This document shows positions 15,166 through 24,128 of a stretch of 39,894 nt of DNA, piece by piece (position 1 is the first letter of the stretch; the number at the start of each line of letters is the position of its first letter). Origin of the DNA: Candidatus Obscuribacterales bacterium (GTDB lineage: Bacteria > Cyanobacteriota > Vampirovibrionia > Obscuribacterales > Obscuribacteraceae); assembly GCA_021732025.1 (NCBI GenBank), contig JAKFVU010000060.1, positions 1-39,894 of the forward strand. The letters are read 5' to 3'. The notes below the pieces were generated by a model. That model worked only from the letters and a program-made list of their open reading frames with translations, was not told where the DNA came from and ran no database searches. The translations under genes were made by a program, and so were the position numbers.

Positions 15166-17949
15166 TCACAGATTTAGTTTTTTCTTGAGGTCATTGCGGT
15201 TTTGCAAAATGTCGTGCCAAATATCACCTTTCGCAATCAGTATTTCTGGAACAGTTAGAATTGTGAAATCGGGCGGGTAAACTTTTTCGATTTCTTCCCA
15301 GCTGATTGGCATCGAGGCCGTGGCTTCTGCCGTTGCTCTGAGGGAATAGGGTGCCGGGAGAGTCTTGCCTCGGCCATTCATATTGTGATCGTAGAAGATT
15401 TTGCCGGGACGTTTGCTGATGCTCCACTCCATTGTTATTTCTTTGGGATGTACTGCTAGCAAATGACGACCGATAGTCTCACAACAACTGCGCACGGCGT
15501 CATAGGGCATGTTTCTTTCTATAGGAACGTAAATGTGCAAACCTGTGCGACCGGAGGTTTTTACGAAGGCATTGAGCTTGAGTTCATCTAGAATTTCTTT
15601 GAGCCAGAGAGCACTCTGGCAAGTTTTCTCAAATCCTTTCTTGTGAAGCTGTGGTTCTTCTTTTTCCTTTTCCTTGCCGCTATATAAGTAAGGGTCTAAA
15701 TCTAAGACGAGATAATCGGGATAATTGGCAACGCTGTTTTTGACATTTTTAAGCGAGCCTGTGGTTTTACCAGTAAGTTTTTTGTCTGGTGTGATTCGTG
15801 TGTGTGAAGCGTGCAGTTCTAGCCCCGCCATTTGGCCGCACCATATAAGAGTAGCAAGGTTGTTGCACAATAAGAATTCACCATCGCTTTGAGCATGGTC
15901 TGAATAGTATTCTATTGTTTCAAGAAAATCGGGGGTGCTGTTTGCCGGCTGGTGTTTCTGGAAGAACCTCTGTCCGGTTATGCCATCGGGCATGCGTATG
16001 AGAGTGAAGGGCCTGTCGTGCAAGTGATCGAGCAAATAGGGTGAGACCCTCAGCAAATAGCGTACATAGTCACGCTTTGTGATTGTTTGCTTACCGACCT
16101 TAGGCCAAAGTACTTTATTTAGATGACTGAATTTTACTTGGAAATCGCCTACGCTCAGTATTAGTGATTCTCCTGCGGCGTCTAATTCAGCGATAAGATT
16201 GTCTGTTGTACTGTTATCGAGATTTGCCTTAGGCAATCCCTTTTTGGGTTTCGCTGTGTGTGCGGTTTCGATTTTTACAGATTTCGTCGCCTTAGCGGCT
16301 GGCATCTTTTTCACCGCTATCTTGTTTGCAGATATTAGGGCTTCTTCTACGATTTGGTCAGCATCGATATCTTCACGTAGATGCATGAAGACGGGCGCTC
16401 TCAGAAGACCTTGTTTTGTCTTCTCTGAATATTTTATTTCAGCTACTAGTTCTGGCTTGACCCAAGTCGCCGTTTTATCTGTATATTCTTTAGCCACAAC
16501 CACAGGCGCTTTGCTCACCTTTAAGCTATTCAATTGCTTAGTTAGGCTCTTTAGTAATGTGGTATTAAAGCCGGTGCCAACCTTGCCTGCGTATTTTAGT
16601 GTTCCATTTTTTTGACGTTCGGCAATAATCAAGGCCCCAAGTGCTCCTTCTCTAGCACCCGCCCCAGCTGAATAGCCGCAAATCACAAATTCGCTACTGT
16701 GATTGTTTTTGATCTTGAGCCAATTGGGCGAGCGCTTGCCTTGACTGTAAGTGCTATCTAATGCTTTGGCGACTATGCCTTCCATTCCCTCTTTAATGGC
16801 TGTAGCGTAGGCCTTCTTGCCATCACCTTTGTAAGCCTCAACTACTAGTACATTCTTGTTTGTTTTGACAAAGACATTCTTTTTTAGCTGCAGAAGTCTG
16901 TCTTTTAGCGGTGTTTGAAGGAGGCTATCGCTGCCAATTTGCATGATGTCAAAAACATAGTATTTAATGGTTGGGCCGCTAGCATTGGTTCCCTTCGATT
17001 TGAGTAGGGAGCGGGCTTGTAAGGCCTCAAATGAAAGCACGCCTTGATCATTGAGGGCGACAATTTCGCCGTCAATAATCATGTTCGATTTTAGCTTTTG
17101 CAACTCTTCGACGATGGATGGAAATTTGACTGTTATGTTCATGCCGTTGCGCGATAAAAGCATTACTTGCTTTTCAAATATGTAGGCAATGGCTCGAATT
17201 CCGTCAAATTTGGGTTCGAAGACCCAACCCTCTTTTGAAAATGCTTCTGTGGCAAGAGAGGCCAGCATTGGTTGAATTTGCTTGCTTGCTGCTTGCTTAG
17301 GGGAGACTTTTTTTGGAATTTTTTCAGGGTGTGGAATAATTTTTGCAGAGCTTTTTTTAGTAGCACTCGTTCGAGCAGACTTCTTAGGCGCATCGGCCGT
17401 TACATCCACGTCGTCATTGGCGTAGTCATCATCACCTTTAATAAGAAGCCAATTCTTATCGGTTTCTGAATTGCGTAGCTGAACTAAACTATAGCTACCT
17501 TGTATCTTATCGCCGCTGATAATTATCTTGAGCTTACCGCTGGCAACACCTCTGAGCACCGCTTTGCTCATAGCCGCTTTTGTTTGCCCTTTGAGGCCTT
17601 CTACAAAGTAGGTACCCTTGTCCCAAATTGCTACCTCACCGCCCCCGTATTCCCCTTTAGGAATAGTGCCTTCGAAAGATGCATAGTCGAGGGGATGGTC
17701 TTCGACGTGCACGGCTAGACGCTTTTGACTCGGCGACAGCGAAGGACCTTTTGGAACTGCCCACGAAATTAGACGGCCTTCTGCCTCTAAGCGAAAGTCG
17801 TAGTGTAGCCGACTGGCATCGTGCTTCTGAATCACGAACGTCAATGTATTGCTCTGTTTGGCACCCGACTTTTGCGCTTCGCTGCCAGAAGGTTCGCTGG
17901 TTTTCTTAAAATTGCGCTTTTGTTGATATGTCTTCAGGCCAGTTGACAT
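15166..17949 (-). CDS. ligD: Multifunctional NHEJ DNA ligase LigD (PE-LIG-POL)
   Basis: This ATP-dependent ligase of bacterial non-homologous end joining works with Ku to process and seal double-strand breaks. All three domains are present in the Pseudomonas order. First, a 3'-phosphoesterase (about 35-175; QKHDASRLHYDFRLE with His43, His49, Asp51, and HVEDHPLDY). Second, a ligase (about 225-535; catalytic Lys247 in FEPKFDGIR, IIDGEIVA, EGIVAK, OB fold with AEIKYSEKT). Third, a primase-like polymerase (about 600-927; metal Asp750/Asp752 in YLVLDLDP, KTSGRTGLHIYVPI, FYDHN). Lys/Ala/Ser-rich linkers join them. Length 927 aa is typical. The ATG at 17949 has AGGAGAAGTC upstream. It is divergent from ku across 148 bp, a gap that must hold both promoters. 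Confidence 0.98.
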   Translation of the reverse strand: MSTGLKTYQQKRNFKKTSEPSGSEAQKSGAKQSNTLTFVIQKHDASRLHYDFRLEAEGRLISWAVPKGPSLSPSQKRLAVHVEDHPLDYASFEGTIPKGEYGGGEVAIWDKGTYFVEGLKGQTKAAMSKAVLRGVASGKLKIIISGDKIQGSYSLVQLRNSETDKNWLLIKGDDDYANDDVDVTADAPKKSARTSATKKSSAKIIPHPEKIPKKVSPKQAASKQIQPMLASLATEAFSKEGWVFEPKFDGIRAIAYIFEKQVMLLSRNGMNITVKFPSIVEELQKLKSNMIIDGEIVALNDQGVLSFEALQARSLLKSKGTNASGPTIKYYVFDIMQIGSDSLLQTPLKDRLLQLKKNVFVKTNKNVLVVEAYKGDGKKAYATAIKEGMEGIVAKALDSTYSQGKRSPNWLKIKNNHSSEFVICGYSAGAGAREGALGALIIAERQKNGTLKYAGKVGTGFNTTLLKSLTKQLNSLKVSKAPVVVAKEYTDKTATWVKPELVAEIKYSEKTKQGLLRAPVFMHLREDIDADQIVEEALISANKIAVKKMPAAKATKSVKIETAHTAKPKKGLPKANLDNSTTDNLIAELDAAGESLILSVGDFQVKFSHLNKVLWPKVGKQTITKRDYVRYLLRVSPYLLDHLHDRPFTLIRMPDGITGQRFFQKHQPANSTPDFLETIEYYSDHAQSDGEFLLCNNLATLIWCGQMAGLELHASHTRITPDKKLTGKTTGSLKNVKNSVANYPDYLVLDLDPYLYSGKEKEKEEPQLHKKGFEKTCQSALWLKEILDELKLNAFVKTSGRTGLHIYVPIERNMPYDAVRSCCETIGRHLLAVHPKEITMEWSISKRPGKIFYDHNMNGRGKTLPAPYSLRATAEATASMPISWEEIEKVYPPDFTILTVPEILIAKGDIWHDILQNRNDLKKKLNL

Positions 17950-18097
17950 GACTTCTCCTCTTTGGAGAAATGCGACTGGGCATGGCCATATTAGTTCCCG
18001 CTCCGGGCCTTCTTGGGCCTAGCTTGGAACTTTGATTTCGTTTTACCGTCGAGCCGTCCATCATATTTCTAGCCGATTTTAAACCTGGAGAAATTCA

Positions 18098-19048
18098 ATG
18101 GCTCATGCAATGTGGACTGGCACTATTAGCTTTGGCTTGGTATCAATACCAGTAAAAATGCGAGCTGCGACTAGTCGCAAAGGTGTTTCATTTAACCAGC
18201 TTCACAACAAGTGCCATACACGCATTCAAGAGAAGCGCTGGTGCCCAGAGTGTGACATGGAAGTGAGCTGGGAAGAAGTGGAGAAAGGTTTTGAGGTGGC
18301 TAAAGACGAGTATGTCTCATTTAGTGCCGAAGACTTTGAGTCTTTACCCTTGGCCAGTAAGAATGTACTGGAAGTTGAATCATTTGTAGAGATTGGTGAG
18401 ATTGACCCAATACAGTTTGAAAGCAGCTACTACCTTGAGCCTGATAAGAAAGGACAAAATTCATATAGCTTGTTACGTACGACTCTAGAGAAAAAGAAAC
18501 TGGTGGCGGTGGGAAAAATTACACTCCGAACCAAAGAACGGTTGTGTATTGTTCGAGTCTATGAGTCATTCTTACTTGTGGAGACTTTACTTTATCCTGA
18601 TGAAATTTTTGATGCCAACGAATCTCCGATTGCCAAAGTGACCTCTTCCAAGCAAGAACTGACTATCGCCGAACACCTTGTTGACTTGATGACTAAGCCA
18701 TTCGACCCCAGCGAGTATAAAGACAATTATAGAGAAGCACTTGAATCGCTGGTGGAGGCCAAGGTTAGTGGCAAGGCCCTGAAGAGTAAAGCGGCCAAGC
18801 AGACTGGCAAAGTTGTCGACTTGATGGAAGCGCTAAGGCAAAGTGTTTTGTCTGCGCAAAAAGACGGTTCTTCTAAGAAGTCTACAGCTAAGCCTGCAAC
18901 GAAAAAGAGCAGCGCAAAAACTGAAGCTAAAGCTCCTTCTAAAATTGCTGCAAAAGGGACAAGTAAAACAGAAGCTAAAACTACCCCTAATGCTGTCGGC
19001 AAGAAAACAGCAACGCCAATTAATAAGAAGAGAACAAAGGCGAGCTAG
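18098..19048 (+). CDS. ku: Ku homodimeric DNA end-binding protein
   Basis: Bacterial Ku forms a ring on broken DNA ends and recruits LigD. The Ku core (about 1-255) begins AMWTGTISFGLVSIPVK, the family signature. A cysteine cluster, KCH...RWCPEC (Cys39, Cys49, Cys52), could form a small zinc-ribbon-like site. The C-terminal tail (about 258-316) is Lys/Ala/Ser/Thr-rich, histone H1-like, as in Ku proteins whose basic tails bind DNA and help LigD. The start ATG has GGAG at 8 bp. It is the divergent neighbour of ligD, giving a full two-gene NHEJ system. The linkers of ligD have a similar Lys/Ala/Ser make-up. Confidence 0.98.
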   Translation: MAHAMWTGTISFGLVSIPVKMRAATSRKGVSFNQLHNKCHTRIQEKRWCPECDMEVSWEEVEKGFEVAKDEYVSFSAEDFESLPLASKNVLEVESFVEIGEIDPIQFESSYYLEPDKKGQNSYSLLRTTLEKKKLVAVGKITLRTKERLCIVRVYESFLLVETLLYPDEIFDANESPIAKVTSSKQELTIAEHLVDLMTKPFDPSEYKDNYREALESLVEAKVSGKALKSKAAKQTGKVVDLMEALRQSVLSAQKDGSSKKSTAKPATKKSSAKTEAKAPSKIAAKGTSKTEAKTTPNAVGKKTATPINKKRTKAS

Positions 19049-19209
19049 GCTAGAATCAATTTTGTTCTAGGTCAGCGCAAATAGGCTTTGACATTAGTAC
19101 CTTTCTGCTTCAGGCTTTCGATGCGCGAGAGCAAGAGTTTTTGCAACCTTTATCATTGGCTTTGTTTTCGTTTATACGATATTCACGTTTGGTCTCTAAG
19201 CTTAACAAC

Positions 19210-20307
19210 ATGGAATATGCAAAAAATGGAATTAAGGTTGTCATCGTTGGTGCTGGGCTGAGCGGCATTGTGTGCGCTCAGGCGTTGGCAGACAAGGGCT
19301 TTGAGGTAACTGTTGTAGACAAAGGCCGGCAAGCAGGTGGTCGTTTAGCCAGTCGAGAGCGCCAACCAAGTTTTGACTACGGTGCTCAGTATTTAACTGC
19401 TAGCGATTCTTCTTTTAAAGACGTCGTTGCTAACTGGTCTGCGCAGGGTCTCGTTCTCCCTTGGAACGGCCGTTTCGCCCAGGCTGAGAAAGCACGTGCG
19501 GGCTTCTCTCTTGTCCGTTCTGTGCCTCACAAAGAGCGTTATGTAGGGGTGCCAAAGATGAATTCTTTTGTCGTCGCCCTGGCGGCTGAACTAACTAAAT
19601 CGGCAACTTTGCTAAGCCAGCACCGCGTTATTTCTTTACAGACCAACTCTAGCAACTGCTTTTCAGTATTGGGCGAGAAGATCGAGCCAGCTAACGAGAC
19701 CGTCACTGAAACCTTTATTTTGACTGGCTTTGACTATGCTGTTCTCAATATGCCACCGCCTCAGATTGTGGCATTAATTAGCGCGATTGATACTGCTGGC
19801 GGTGCCCTGACCGGCCGACTAGTGACCAGCGAGTCGTTTGATCTAATTAAACAAGTTGAGCTGTCGCCTTGTTTTGCACTGATTGTGCAGCTTGCCTCGG
19901 CTCCGGCTCTTGAATATGACGGTATCAAAGTAGCCAATTCGCCCTTAGCTTGGGTGGCGCGCGATAGCTCCAAGCCGCAACGCGCAGGCGAAAATTGGGT
20001 CTTGCACGCTAGCCCTCAGTGGTCTAATTCTCATATAGAGGATTCGCTGAGCGATGTAACCGCAGCACTGCTGGCTGAGTTTGCAGTGCTAAATAGGCAA
20101 GTGCTTCCAGTGGTGCTATTCGCCAAATGTCACCGCTGGCGCTACGCCTTGCCCCAAAACCCGCTGGCGCTGGGAGCATTGTTTGACAGCGCCAACAAAA
20201 TTGGTTACTGCGGCGACTGGTGTCAAGGCAATAACATCGAAGCCGCCTACCTAAGCGGCCGCCACATGGCTGAAGCGATAGTTGGCGATTCAGCCCTTGC
20301 CGGTTAG
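19210..20307 (+). CDS. FAD-dependent amine-oxidase/renalase-like oxidoreductase
   Basis: A Rossmann FAD-binding motif (VVIVGAGLSGIVCAQALADKG, Gly14, Gly16, Gly19) is followed by the GG motif AGGRLASRE, then FDYGAQYLTASD. The C-terminal flavin motif reads GYCGDWCQGNNIEAAYLSGRHMAE. This layout fits the COG3380/renalase-like group of small flavin amine oxidases, whose members oxidise dihydropyridine or amine substrates. ATG at 19210 starts right at the FAD domain; a TTG at 19141 would add 23 residues. Neither has a strong ribosome binding site. It ends in a 4-bp overlap with the convergent hypothetical gene. Substrate unknown. Confidence 0.88.
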   Translation: MEYAKNGIKVVIVGAGLSGIVCAQALADKGFEVTVVDKGRQAGGRLASRERQPSFDYGAQYLTASDSSFKDVVANWSAQGLVLPWNGRFAQAEKARAGFSLVRSVPHKERYVGVPKMNSFVVALAAELTKSATLLSQHRVISLQTNSSNCFSVLGEKIEPANETVTETFILTGFDYAVLNMPPPQIVALISAIDTAGGALTGRLVTSESFDLIKQVELSPCFALIVQLASAPALEYDGIKVANSPLAWVARDSSKPQRAGENWVLHASPQWSNSHIEDSLSDVTAALLAEFAVLNRQVLPVVLFAKCHRWRYALPQNPLALGALFDSANKIGYCGDWCQGNNIEAAYLSGRHMAEAIVGDSALAG

Positions 20308-20990
20308 CGATCTAGAAGGGGGCTGCGCAGACGCTTTGGATGAGATTCAGTCTGAAGTTCGGTCGCTTCCTCGTCGATGGCCACAGCTTCAACACCGCTT
20401 ATGGCACCGATGGCACCTAGTTGCTGTAAGACTGCAACCACAACATCATAAGCTGTTTGCAGCTGGTGAAGCTTGTCCATAACTTCGTCATACTGATAGA
20501 CAACAGCATGAACATCGGCCGGAATGCCTAATTTAGGATAACTTTTAGCGGCCTTAGTATCGATGTGAAGCAGTGTAGGAGCTTGCAACAAGATCAATTC
20601 GCGCAACTGCACATCAAGAAATAGCTCTTTTACTTTAGCCGGTGAAGTACCTTGAATCATGAACTTGCCATCGAACAGCTCGTCTTGCACCTGCAAATCT
20701 TGCATGCCCAGAGCTTTGCCTAGTTGGTGATGAACTTTTTCTTGGAAAATTGAAAAGGCAAAATCGCAAGCAGGGGGATAGCAAACCAAGACGCTGTTGC
20801 TAGTGGCTTTTTTGCCGTGGCGGGCTTCAGGCAAGAACATAACTCTGACGCCGGTGCCTTCGACAGGGATGGAAAGCATGGTCAGTTTGCCTTCGTCTTC
20901 ACCCGAATCGGTAACAGCTCGTCCGCCTTTTTCGTCGGCGAAATTTCTCCAAACATACTCCCAGCCGAAGAGATCGCTGTGAAACTTCAT
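20304..20990 (-). CDS. Hypothetical cytoplasmic protein
   Basis: The 228-aa protein starts at ATG 20990 with GGAG at 8-bp spacing; an upstream extension to 21038 lacks support. It has no signal peptide or membrane segment. A core FDGKFMIQGTSPAKVKELFLDVQLRELILLQ alternates strand and helix and reads like the YDDxFxIxGxDPxxVxxLL...LR pattern seen in several uncharacterised proteins. I cannot name a family. The C-terminal 60 residues are helical (YQYDEVMDKLHQLQTAYDVV), then acidic, then basic. It is convergent with the flavoprotein gene, overlapping by 4 bp. Confidence 0.7.
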   Translation of the reverse strand: MKFHSDLFGWEYVWRNFADEKGGRAVTDSGEDEGKLTMLSIPVEGTGVRVMFLPEARHGKKATSNSVLVCYPPACDFAFSIFQEKVHHQLGKALGMQDLQVQDELFDGKFMIQGTSPAKVKELFLDVQLRELILLQAPTLLHIDTKAAKSYPKLGIPADVHAVVYQYDEVMDKLHQLQTAYDVVVAVLQQLGAIGAISGVEAVAIDEEATELQTESHPKRLRSPLLDR

Positions 20991-21148
20991 TATAATTCTC
21001 CATGAACGCTGCCATATTTTAGGCAAGAAACCGGTCACTTTGCAAGTCGGTGTATCTAATTTAGTACTTGTGGGCTATTTCTAGGCTAGCTGAAAGAGCC
21101 CCCTTAAGCCGCTGGGTGGATAATGAAAGAGTGAGAGATCAAAGTAGG

Positions 21149-23089
21149 ATGAGAAAGTCAAGACAGGCCGCCGTGATGTGGATTCGCGACGGCGTGCTAA
21201 TCAATCGCATGCCCATAAATGCTGTGGCCTTTGCTTACGCTTACATTCTTAGTTGTCCGCAGGCTGAGGATTCGCTCACAGTCTCAAGCCTGGTCAATTT
21301 TGCTTTTGAGCAGTCAGGCAGCTCATGTCTTGAGAAAATGGCATTACTCCGCTCTCAAAGTGGCTCTGGGGTTGGTTCTGGCATCGATATTGAGGCCGCC
21401 TCGCGGCTCTACAATCAGTTAGCCAGCGAGGCTGCTCATTCTGCTAGCTATTTTGATGGAGCTTTGGATCTACTAAGATGGCTTAGAACTTGCAAAGCAA
21501 GCAGCTTCATCACTTCTGCTGTGGAACAAGAGGTACTAGATGACTGGGCCCGAAGCGCTCAGGGACGTAAGGTTTCTGGTAAGCCTGGCTTGATTACAGA
21601 GATTCTTGGGCGCCGCCCCAATTTTTGCAAAGGAAGAGATCACTTTCAGTATGTCAGTGACTGGCTTACTGAATCATTCCCCGAGCCTGAAACAGTCAAA
21701 ACTATTTACTATATCGCCGATGCCGTTAGTGAAATCAGGCAGGGCCGTGAGTTCTCGGATGAATTCTCAATTGTGCCAATTGGTTTTGCCAATCACATAG
21801 ATAGCGGGCAAATTCAAGCCGCAGCTGACTTGGTTCAGAAGAGTCTAGAGAAGCTAATTGCATCAGGTAAAGTAGATGTTGCTTCACCTCAGCCGAGTTT
21901 CACCCTAGACGCTAGCCAGCTTGAGCTGCCCTCTGCCGCAGCTCTAGTGGCTAACTTGCGTCAGGCCGGTGCGGCTCAGGTAGTGCGAAATTTTGCTGAG
22001 CTGCGAGCGGCTCTCGACCCGCAACACGCAATCTTTGCGTTACATGGTAAAAATTTGAAAGCACGACCAATGAAGCCTATAACTATGGTCCTTTGGGCCT
22101 TGGCTCTGGTTACTACCGGACTTGCGTGTTATTTCTTGGGTGGACTGGCCATCGGTTTTGATCGGGGTACTCCGCAACTAATCGAGTATGCCACTGATAT
22201 TGTTGATACTAAGCGTCTGCGCTTTGCCGATAAGAATGGTCAAGAACGTGAAATTGATTATGGCTGGCGTGAAGTAAGAAAGATTTACCTAGACAATGAG
22301 CTTGTCACTGGATTTCCGCCAGATACCGTGGAAGCTGCCAAAGTAGAATCACCATTTCAGTTTGACAGTGAGCAGATGGGTCTTCGCTGTCATGCCACCA
22401 CTCAGCTCAAAGACGGGCGTATTTTCATTAGTGGTGGTGTGCGCAATGAGCATTCTCCATGGCCTGTCCCGGGCGGGTCACCTGAGTCTTTTAAATCAAA
22501 TCAAACCTTTTTCTATGACCCCAAGACCGCCACCTATTCTAATGGTCCAAATCTTGTGCTGCCTCGTGCCGGGCATACGATGATCACGCTAAAAGACGGT
22601 CGTGTCCTTATTGCCGGCGGCGGATGGCCGAATGGTTCTGCCAATATTCTTGAAGTTGAGATGTTTGATCCGAATTTAAATTTGATATCTCCAGCAGGGC
22701 ATTTAGGCGTGCCGCGAGAGAATTATGGAACTGCTCAGTTAGGCAACGGTAATGTTCTGTTCGTTGGGGGCCGCACAGCAGACTCGTATAGCGATGCTGC
22801 GGAACATTTGACCTCTACTATTGAGCTGTACGATCCGCGCACCGGCGGATCTACTTTGGTCGGCCAATTGCGCTATGCAAGAGAAAATCCTGATATTTGT
22901 GCTACTGGGGATAGTGGCGCCTTAATTGTGGGTGGTACCACCGATGCATTTTGCGACGATCCGAGCGATGCGAGAATAAAGGTCGTTGAATATTATGACG
23001 GTAAAACAAGCAGCGCTTCTCCGGTTTATCACACGCCGTCTTTGAATGAGTTATTTTTCCGCTTAGTGCGCTTTAGATTGAGTCGCTGA
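21149..23089 (+). CDS. Membrane protein: pseudo-HAD domain + transmembrane helix + Kelch repeats
   Basis: Three parts are visible, numbered from ATG 21149. First, residues about 8-215 resemble a beta-phosphoglucomutase-type HAD domain: WIRDGVLINRMPINAVAF, a cap, LLRWLRTCKASSFITS, then YYIADAVSEIRQG. The nucleophile Asp of the usual DxDG is Ile12 here (IRDG), so phosphatase activity is unlikely. Second, a single membrane helix lies at about 309-336. Third, Kelch/galactose-oxidase-like repeats (LKDGRIFISGGV, LKDGRVLIAGGG, LGNGNVLFVGGR, SGALIVGGT) run from about 410 to the end. Only about four blades are visible, so the propeller may be incomplete or made by dimers. The start is uncertain: a TTG at 21068 and a GTG at 21131 are in frame. 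A membrane-anchored binding protein is likely. Confidence 0.78.
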   Translation: MRKSRQAAVMWIRDGVLINRMPINAVAFAYAYILSCPQAEDSLTVSSLVNFAFEQSGSSCLEKMALLRSQSGSGVGSGIDIEAASRLYNQLASEAAHSASYFDGALDLLRWLRTCKASSFITSAVEQEVLDDWARSAQGRKVSGKPGLITEILGRRPNFCKGRDHFQYVSDWLTESFPEPETVKTIYYIADAVSEIRQGREFSDEFSIVPIGFANHIDSGQIQAAADLVQKSLEKLIASGKVDVASPQPSFTLDASQLELPSAAALVANLRQAGAAQVVRNFAELRAALDPQHAIFALHGKNLKARPMKPITMVLWALALVTTGLACYFLGGLAIGFDRGTPQLIEYATDIVDTKRLRFADKNGQEREIDYGWREVRKIYLDNELVTGFPPDTVEAAKVESPFQFDSEQMGLRCHATTQLKDGRIFISGGVRNEHSPWPVPGGSPESFKSNQTFFYDPKTATYSNGPNLVLPRAGHTMITLKDGRVLIAGGGWPNGSANILEVEMFDPNLNLISPAGHLGVPRENYGTAQLGNGNVLFVGGRTADSYSDAAEHLTSTIELYDPRTGGSTLVGQLRYARENPDICATGDSGALIVGGTTDAFCDDPSDARIKVVEYYDGKTSSASPVYHTPSLNELFFRLVRFRLSR

Positions 23090-23105
23090 ATTTGGCGTTG
23101 ACCAA

Positions 23106-24128
23106 CTAATGCAGCGGGGCAAAAATTGCTTGGTCGTTGCCGTTGATTTTTTCTCTGCCTTTGGCAATCAGCTTTGTGTGAGGAAAGACTTTGCTAATGG
23201 CTGCTAGCTTGGCTGGTTCATAGACCCTCTGGGGAAGCATCACTAATTTTAGCGGTAGGTCTTTGAGCTGAGCCAGACCAGTAAGTGAGACACTGGTACC
23301 AAATAGTTTGAGCGTCTTCAAATGCTTCAAATTTACGAGGTATTTGATATTTTGGTCGTTGACGGTTTGATTACCCGAAATATCTAAATCGATTAGGTTG
23401 GTGCACTTGGCTATGCTCTTCATTGCTTGATCGTTCGGGTGGCAGCGACCGACATCAAGTTCTGTTAGATTTGGATATCCGCAGAAACATTCGTAAGCTT
23501 CAGGTACTAGATCGTTCAATGGAATGTTGATTGCGCGCAGCTTCTTTAGGTTAGCTAAATCTTTGAATGCTTTGCCCTTTGCCAGTGTTGAAAACATAGT
23601 TAGGCTTTCGAGATTGACTAAGTTTTTCGCTTGAGAGAGGCCAATATCGGTTACTTCTGAGCGGTCAAGGTTTAACTTCTTCAAACCAGTTAGGCCAGCA
23701 ACATGTTTCATAGCCTTGTCGCAGAGCCCATCTTCAGCGTCGTCGAATGACGAGAAGCGCATGCGAATAGTGTCTAAGCTGTCTGGCGGAATATCTTTCA
23801 GTACTTCGGGGTGGAGAAAGAACAGATGATTGGCATCGAGGGCGTATTGGTATTGGCTGTTAAAACGTATGGTGCCTTGAGCCGGGCCTAATGGAGTAAA
23901 TTCGTTAACTCCTTGGTGCGGTTGCCTGACTGTTAGTGTTCCTATTGAAAAACTTCTAGGGAAATTTACGACTAGTAAGGCTTTTGTTGCTGCTTTTGGC
24001 GCGGCATTTGGTGTTGCATTAGGTATTGCATTAGCGGGCCAACATAAGCCAAGGGCAATTGGGTAAAAAAGTAAATTTGTGAAAGCAAGGCTAAGCGCGA
24101 ATTTTTGTAGGGTTAGCTGTAGAACCAC
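23106..24128 (-). CDS. Exported leucine-rich-repeat protein (paralogue of the 13.4 kb LRR protein)
   Basis: GTG at 24128 has GAGGG at 8 bp and yields an N-terminal hydrophobic export signal (about 8-32, ending near WPANA). An Ala/Pro/Asn spacer precedes an N-terminal domain beginning VVNFPRSFSIGTLTV, with IPPDSLDTIRMRFSSFDD further on. About seven leucine-rich repeats follow (LTGLKKLNLDRSEVTDIGLSQ, LKHLKTLKLFGTSVSLTGLAQ). The N-terminal domain parallels that of the LRR protein at 13.4 kb (LLKFPDRSVGMLQI and LPPGALVVLQ), so the two form a local family. The gene overlaps the upstream HD-like gene by 16 bp and is the last gene of the minus-strand run from 30.0 kb. Confidence 0.83.
   Translation of the reverse strand: MVLQLTLQKFALSLAFTNLLFYPIALGLCWPANAIPNATPNAAPKAATKALLVVNFPRSFSIGTLTVRQPHQGVNEFTPLGPAQGTIRFNSQYQYALDANHLFFLHPEVLKDIPPDSLDTIRMRFSSFDDAEDGLCDKAMKHVAGLTGLKKLNLDRSEVTDIGLSQAKNLVNLESLTMFSTLAKGKAFKDLANLKKLRAINIPLNDLVPEAYECFCGYPNLTELDVGRCHPNDQAMKSIAKCTNLIDLDISGNQTVNDQNIKYLVNLKHLKTLKLFGTSVSLTGLAQLKDLPLKLVMLPQRVYEPAKLAAISKVFPHTKLIAKGREKINGNDQAIFAPLH

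Noticed and set aside
19049..19140. Minus-strand frame reading LLLSRIESLKQKGTNVKAYLR just downstream of ku, resembling a gene's 3' end
   Set aside because: Only about 25 codons are open before a stop, no start or family match is visible, and the protein-like look could be chance. At most a decayed remnant.
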